Translations under genes and position numbers: made by a program | Shown: positions 60,661 to 64,000 of the stretch, piece after piece | Layout: every line of letters starts with the position of its first letter | How positions within the stretch are numbered: position 1 is the first letter of the stretch | NCBI RefSeq assembly: GCF_000369525.1 | Contig: NZ_KB850070.1 | Location: forward strand, 505,439-569,438 | Direction: 5' to 3' | DNA: 64,000 nt | From: Acinetobacter higginsii | Lineage (GTDB): Bacteria > Pseudomonadota > Gammaproteobacteria > Pseudomonadales > Moraxellaceae | The notes under the pieces: generated by a model | What the model saw: only the letters and a program-made list of their open reading frames with translations | The model's database searches: none | What the model was told of the DNA's origin: nothing

Positions 60661-61195
60661 TTCTGTGCAAACAAGCCCAACAAAAAAAGGCTTATTCCAA
60701 TTTTACCCGCACAACGTACTCTGGCTTGGACTTTCAGTCCTTGCCATTGTGTTGGATCAATGGACCAAATGGATTGCAAGTTCGCATTTAAACTATGCGG
60801 ACCCTGTTCCCGTCCTGCCTTTTTTAAATTGGACACTGCTGCATAATTATGGCGCAGCATTCAGCTTTTTGTCTGATGCAGGTGGCTGGCAACGCTACTT
60901 CTTTACCTCATTAGCAGGTTTTGTTTCGGTAATTTTTGTTTTCTGGCTGATGCGTATGCCTAAGAAAATGATTGTATTACCGATGGCAATTGCCTTGATT
61001 CTTGGTGGAGCAATTGGCAATCTGATTGACCGTGTCAGCTTAGGATATGTGGTCGACTTTATTCATGTTTACTATCAAAACAGCCATTTTCCAGCCTTCA
61101 ATCTTGCAGATAGCTCAATTACCCTAGGCACGATTTTGCTGCTGATTGATACTTTCTTCTTAGAGAAGAAACGCAACCAAAATGCGGATGCATAA
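60653..61195 (+). CDS. lspA: Lipoprotein signal peptidase II
   Basis: Inner-membrane aspartyl protease that cleaves prolipoproteins (including Wza and the SsuA-like proteins of this window). It is 180 residues with four helices. [10 protein letters not shown] is near residue 35, NYGAAFSFL near 65, and the catalytic aspartates are in GNLIDRV near 120 and FNLADSSI near 148. ATG 60653 is within the ileS end. Confidence 0.97.
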   Translation: MHNSVQTSPTKKGLFQFYPHNVLWLGLSVLAIVLDQWTKWIASSHLNYADPVPVLPFLNWTLLHNYGAAFSFLSDAGGWQRYFFTSLAGFVSVIFVFWLMRMPKKMIVLPMAIALILGGAIGNLIDRVSLGYVVDFIHVYYQNSHFPAFNLADSSITLGTILLLIDTFFLEKKRNQNADA

Positions 61196-61196
61196 G

Positions 61197-61679
61197 ATGA
61201 ACGAAATTATCCAACCAAACGAAGAAATCCGTATTCAAGAAGGCTCAAAAGTCGACTTACATTTTTCTGTATCGGTTGAAAATGGTGTTGAAATCGACAA
61301 TACCCGTGGTCGTGAAGAGCCAGTCAGTCTTGTGATTGGTGATGGTAACTTGTTACCTGGGTTTGAAAAGGCTTTATTTGGTTTACGTGCAGGCGACCGT
61401 CGTACTGTACATTTACCACCTGAAGATGCTTTTGGACCTTGGAATGCCGAAAATATCCAAATCTTTGATACGGTTAAATTTGAACAACGCCCAATCGTGG
61501 GTCATATGATTGAGTTTGAAGACAAGGCCAAAGCGACACTGTTTGGTGTGGTAAAATCAGTCAATGATGACACCACAGAAATCGATTTTAATCATCCACT
61601 GGCAGGCAAAAATATTACTTTTGAAGTGGAAATCTTCAAAGTCACCCCAGCAGGCCAGCAAGGCATCAAATTGATGTAA
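61197..61679 (+). CDS. fkpB: FKBP-type peptidyl-prolyl isomerase, SlyD/FkpB class
   Basis: Cytoplasmic prolyl isomerase of the FkpB (SlpA) group, 160 residues, with the FKBP core VDLHFSVSVENGVEIDNT and LLPGFEKALFGLRAGDRRTVHLPPEDAFGPW, an IF-domain insertion (NIQIFDTVKF ... MIEFEDKAKA) and a terminal NHPLAGKNITFEVEIF. The start MNEIIQPNEEI at 61197 gives the family start; two upstream ATG codons inside lspA are rejected. It ends the ribF-ileS-lspA-fkpB run. Confidence 0.93.
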   Translation: MNEIIQPNEEIRIQEGSKVDLHFSVSVENGVEIDNTRGREEPVSLVIGDGNLLPGFEKALFGLRAGDRRTVHLPPEDAFGPWNAENIQIFDTVKFEQRPIVGHMIEFEDKAKATLFGVVKSVNDDTTEIDFNHPLAGKNITFEVEIFKVTPAGQQGIKLM

Positions 61680-61680
61680 C

Positions 61681-61708
61681 AAAAAAGCTCTCAAATGAGA
61701 GCTTTTTT
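61681..61708 (+). terminator. Terminator after fkpB
   Basis: AAAAAAGCTCTC-AAAT-GAGAGCTTTTTT directly after the stop codon. Confidence 0.92.
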
Positions 61709-61784
61709 TATCGCCTAAAAAAAGTATAAGATCATTTAAAGGCATTCATTTTTAAAATCAAAGCAATAACACAGGAATTTAAAC

Positions 61785-62327
61785 ATGCTCATTTATATTA
61801 TTGTTGGTAGTGTTCGGGAAGGTCGTACAGCGATCAAAGTCGCAAATTGGGTACAACAAGCGACAACTGAACTCGCATTAAAAGATATTCAAACCGAAGT
61901 TGTTGATCTTAAGGAATGGGACTTACCGCTATTTTCAGGTTCTCATCCACCAGCAACAGGCATCTATGATCAGCCTAAACAACAGCAATGGGCAGATAAA
62001 ATTGCGCAGGCACAGGCATTTATCTTCATTAGCCCTGAATATAATCATGGCTATAGTCCAGCACTGAAGAATGCCTTGGATTATGTGGGTAAAGAATGGC
62101 AAGGCAAACCTGCAGCCTTTATCGGCTATGGTTCTACCAATGGCTCACGTTCAATCAGTCAAATTCGCCAAGTAACCTCAAGCTTAGGTATTGTTGATCC
62201 AAATGCTGTGATTGAAATTCGCGACATCTTTAAGCGCAATAAAGACGAGAACTTTGACGCCAATGAGTTTGAAGTGAAAGGCTTAGCAGCGTTGATTGGT
62301 AAACTACAGAAGTATCATATCGCTTAG
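61785..62327 (+). CDS. NAD(P)H-dependent FMN reductase family protein
   Basis: 180-residue flavodoxin-fold protein. IIVGSVREGRTAIKVANWV binds the FMN phosphate, SPEYNHGYSPALKNALDYVGKEW near residue 87 is the family signature, and FIGYGSTNGSRS near 112 completes the flavin pocket. Members reduce FMN, azo dyes, quinones or chromate; substrate here is unknown. It is a single gene with ACAGGA before the ATG. Confidence 0.9.
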   Translation: MLIYIIVGSVREGRTAIKVANWVQQATTELALKDIQTEVVDLKEWDLPLFSGSHPPATGIYDQPKQQQWADKIAQAQAFIFISPEYNHGYSPALKNALDYVGKEWQGKPAAFIGYGSTNGSRSISQIRQVTSSLGIVDPNAVIEIRDIFKRNKDENFDANEFEVKGLAALIGKLQKYHIA

Positions 62328-62709
62328 TTGTACGCCTAAGCGTACGTTGATTAGGTCGATTTACGTCTATTCCACTTTCGACTTGGTCGCTAATATATAA
62401 AGCATAGAGAGACAGGAAGTCTCATTGAGAATAATAAAACACACAGGACGTGGTCGTTAATAGGATATCAACGACATAAACTGAATATGAAGAAGCCCCG
62501 TCAGGATGATGGGGCTTCTTTTTGTTTATTTTTTAATAAGTGATTAAAGACTTTTTTAAATACGTAATCATTTCGGTATGCTCCGCAAGGTTGGAATAGT
62601 AAATACGGATACTAACCGCTGCTTAGCGATCAAGCAAAGAAAGTGCTACGATAGCTTTCACCTAGTAAAACTGTTGTACAACGTAAATCCTCCAACATCA
62701 TTTGCTAGC
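62328..62709. other. Intergenic region with a short hairpin and an orphan intrinsic terminator
   Basis: Contains the hairpin GTACGC-CTAA-GCGTAC (62330-62345) just after the reductase stop, and a strong intrinsic terminator (AAGAAGCCCC / GGGGCTTCTT, 62490-62520, then TTTG) 160 nt further on. Nothing codes between them, so the stretch is either a long 3' UTR or a small RNA. After 62525 nothing recognisable is seen. Confidence 0.45.
62490..62523 (+). terminator. Rho-independent terminator downstream of the FMN reductase region
   Basis: Stem AAGAAGCCCC / GGGGCTTCTT, 11-nt loop, then TTTG. The stem is G:C-rich at its base and the T run is short. Confidence 0.75.
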
Positions 62710-63432
62710 TCATATACTTGATTGTCGGAAAAACCTTGGTGGTTTACCTCTATATTTTCTCTCTTCAAGCTCAATACATGCAAACATTCCTAGAGCGCTT
62801 AATAGTCCAGACACAACTACTGCGTATATACCGAGTCCTAAGCCGATAGAGATACTTAAATCAAATTTATCGTTAACTAGTTGAGGAAAGACTAAAAAAA
62901 TAAAAGCACTCAAAGCAGCACCAACGAATAAACCCATTTTTCCTGCCTCAGCTCGTTCATGTCTCGTCGCTGAATATGCAACATCCGCATGACATACTCT
63001 ACATACGGTTTGCTGATGTTCAACAAAAGAACGGCAATGCCCACAGATCCAACCGTCTTTTATAGGATATTCAACTGGTGATTTACCTTCTAGCTCTCGG
63101 CGGCTGTTTTCTTCCGATACTTGCTTCCATTCTAATAATAAGCTTACAGCGTAAACTTCCTCATCGTTATCAATAAGTTTTGCGCAGTTTTGGCAAAGCC
63201 AGATACCATTTGATATATGAGCCCTTTTGTCTTTCGTTAATAATGAATCAAAACGTGGACCACCTTCTGAAGCTCCAGTAATATGAGCAGCTACACCAAT
63301 TCTTGTTGCCTTTTCCTCATTGGAGTTTGGTCCAGACGTCAGACATCTACATTCCGGATTAGAACAACGGTTTCCAACTCGTTCCTGTAATATTCTCTTT
63401 GATTCTTTATTAAAATCATCTCTACTATTCAA
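62710..63432 (-). CDS. Membrane-anchored HNH-like nuclease domain protein with zinc ribbon
   Basis: 240 residues in three parts. Residues 18-103 form an HNH-like module: RVGNRCSNPEC (Cys23, Cys28), VAAHITGASEGGPRFD (His50) and NGIWLCQNCAKLID (Asn75, Cys80, Cys83), as in nuclease-like modules found in several phage-defence operons. Residues 130-147 form a zinc ribbon (CGHC...CRVC). Two hydrophobic helices follow (about 166-183 and 192-218) with a basic tail. The start is TTG 63432 with AGGAAA 7 nt before it; no early in-frame ATG exists. It is isolated beside an rRNA operon. Function not known. Confidence 0.75.
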   Translation of the reverse strand: MNSRDDFNKESKRILQERVGNRCSNPECRCLTSGPNSNEEKATRIGVAAHITGASEGGPRFDSLLTKDKRAHISNGIWLCQNCAKLIDNDEEVYAVSLLLEWKQVSEENSRRELEGKSPVEYPIKDGWICGHCRSFVEHQQTVCRVCHADVAYSATRHERAEAGKMGLFVGAALSAFIFLVFPQLVNDKFDLSISIGLGLGIYAVVVSGLLSALGMFACIELEERKYRGKPPRFFRQSSI

Positions 63433-63685
63433 GAGTAAATTTCCTATAGATTAGAATTTTTTCCGAAAAACTCACTAAAGTTATAAAATCTAACTACCAT
63501 ATAACCCCAAATTAGATTAGCTTTTCATTTACATCAATATTAACCATTAGATTTATCTCATACCTATCTTTATGCTTTTAGTTATAAATAGAATAACTTT
63601 TCAACACTCATAAAAGTTAGCCAATCAGGCCAATATTTTTAACACATTATGTTTTTTGTTCTTACTTTTCGTCCGCCCAATAAAA
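63433..63685. other. Intergenic region upstream of the HNH gene, downstream of the 5S gene
   Basis: AT-rich, about 250 bp. TAGGAAA next to 63432 is the ribosome site of the HNH gene. No gene or repeat recognised. Confidence 0.4.
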
Positions 63686-63715
63686 AACACCCCCAGCCGT
63701 TAGGTTGGGGGTGTT
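63686..63715 (-). terminator. Terminator of the rRNA operon
   Basis: Minus-strand stem AACACCCCCA / TGGGGGTGTT with a 10-nt loop, followed by TTTTTT, directly after the 5S gene. Confidence 0.9.
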
Positions 63716-63727
63716 CTAGATTTAAAA

Positions 63728-63842
63728 GCTGGCGATGACTTACTCTCACATGGCAAGTGCCACACTACCATCAGCGCTAAGAGGTTTCACTTCTGAGTTC
63801 GGGAAGGGATCAGGTGGTTCACTCTTGCTATTGTCGCCAGCA
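63728..63842 (-). rRNA. rrf: 5S ribosomal RNA
   Basis: The reverse complement begins GCTGGCGACAATAGCAAGAG and contains the conserved CCGAACTCAGAAGTGAAAC loop B/C region and GATGGTAGTGTGGC, ending in the complementary GTCATCGCCAGC stem. About 115 nt, the standard 5S length. It is the last gene of an rRNA operon transcribed leftward from beyond the right edge. Confidence 0.97.
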
Positions 63843-64000
63843 AACTGTTGTGGTGCTTTCGGGTCTTAATCACGATGTATTCATCGTATGCCTTACTTAC
63901 GGTCCAAAGAGTTATTAACGGATTAGATAATTGGTCTGTATTGTAACTAGTTTATTCACTAAATCAAGTTATGTATTGAATTTATCTTGAATACAACAAC
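63843..64000 (-). other. 23S-5S internal transcribed spacer (partial)
   Basis: 158 bp upstream of the 5S gene with no tRNA and no recognisable 23S 3' end, so 23S lies just outside the window. AT-rich spacer sequence. Confidence 0.7.

Noticed and set aside
61785..62327. The FMN reductase as ssuE of the sulfonate cluster
   Set aside because: It is 9 kb away with unrelated neighbours and lacks specific evidence for pairing with SsuD.

Overview
The window is chromosomal DNA from an Acinetobacter species. The evidence is the order of whole blocks rather than any single gene: the prp (methylcitrate) operon, an aromatic aminotransferase, lldPRD-dld, and then a capsule (K) locus lying exactly between lldP/pgm and fkpA-fklB-murJ, the standard position of the Acinetobacter K locus. 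Core genes are moderately AT-rich. The centre of the K locus (about 19.3-26.0 kb) is visibly far more AT-rich, as expected for exchangeable serotype DNA. The species cannot be fixed from sequence alone, and it need not be A. baumannii.

Layout. (1) 0-4.6 kb: leftward operon GntR regulator-prpB-prpC-acnD (acnD runs off the left edge), for propionate use by the methylcitrate cycle. Palindromic ATTGTCGACAAT operators flank its promoter, and a near-identical site lies in the promoter of the neighbouring aminotransferase. (2) 5.1-12.2 kb: aminotransferase, then the leftward lactate operon lldP-lldR-lldD-dld with two LldR-type operators. (3) 12.3-29.4 kb: K locus. It has the sugar module pgm, gne1, gpi, ugd, galU; an initiating transferase; four glycosyltransferases; Wzy and Wzx; and, divergently, wza and wzc. 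There is no wzb. The encoded Wzc has lost its Walker A lysine and Walker B aspartate, so it looks like a tyrosine kinase that cannot work, left without its phosphatase. The ugd product also lacks the usual catalytic cysteine. (4) 29.5-34.9 kb: fkpA, fklB, murJ, ampD, nadC and two small membrane or exported proteins. (5) 34.9-37.4 kb: a Tat-exported phospholipase C preceded by an unlisted 46-residue lipoprotein and a four-unit, 11-bp-period array resembling a Pho box. (6) 37.4-42.9 kb: rph, an acyl desaturase with its ferredoxin reductase divergent from a DesT-like TetR regulator, a second TetR gene, and dsbA. (7) 43.3-47.5 kb: ubiG-mupP-yciK, an RcnB-like protein, and argA. (8) 47.8-53.5 kb: sulfonate cluster with two tandem SsuA-like lipoproteins, ssuD, ssuC, ssuB, and a RutR-like regulator. 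(9) 53.6-62.4 kb: a MarR-GNAT fusion with a 19-bp-arm inverted repeat at its start, a nucleosidase, a TDT transporter, ribF-ileS-lspA-fkpB, and an FMN reductase. (10) 62.7-64 kb: a membrane-anchored HNH/zinc-ribbon protein and the 3' end of a leftward rRNA operon (5S plus spacer).

How the parts work together. Pgm, Gpi, GalU and Gne1 feed UDP-sugars to the initiating transferase and four glycosyltransferases. Wzx flips the repeat unit, Wzy polymerises it, and Wzc with Wza exports the chain. Because Wzb and the Wzc catalytic residues are missing, length control here probably does not run by the classical phosphorylation cycle unless it is supplied from elsewhere. MurJ, AmpD, MupP and LspA are core envelope genes clustered around the same region. 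No CRISPR array, tRNA, insertion sequence or prophage was seen.
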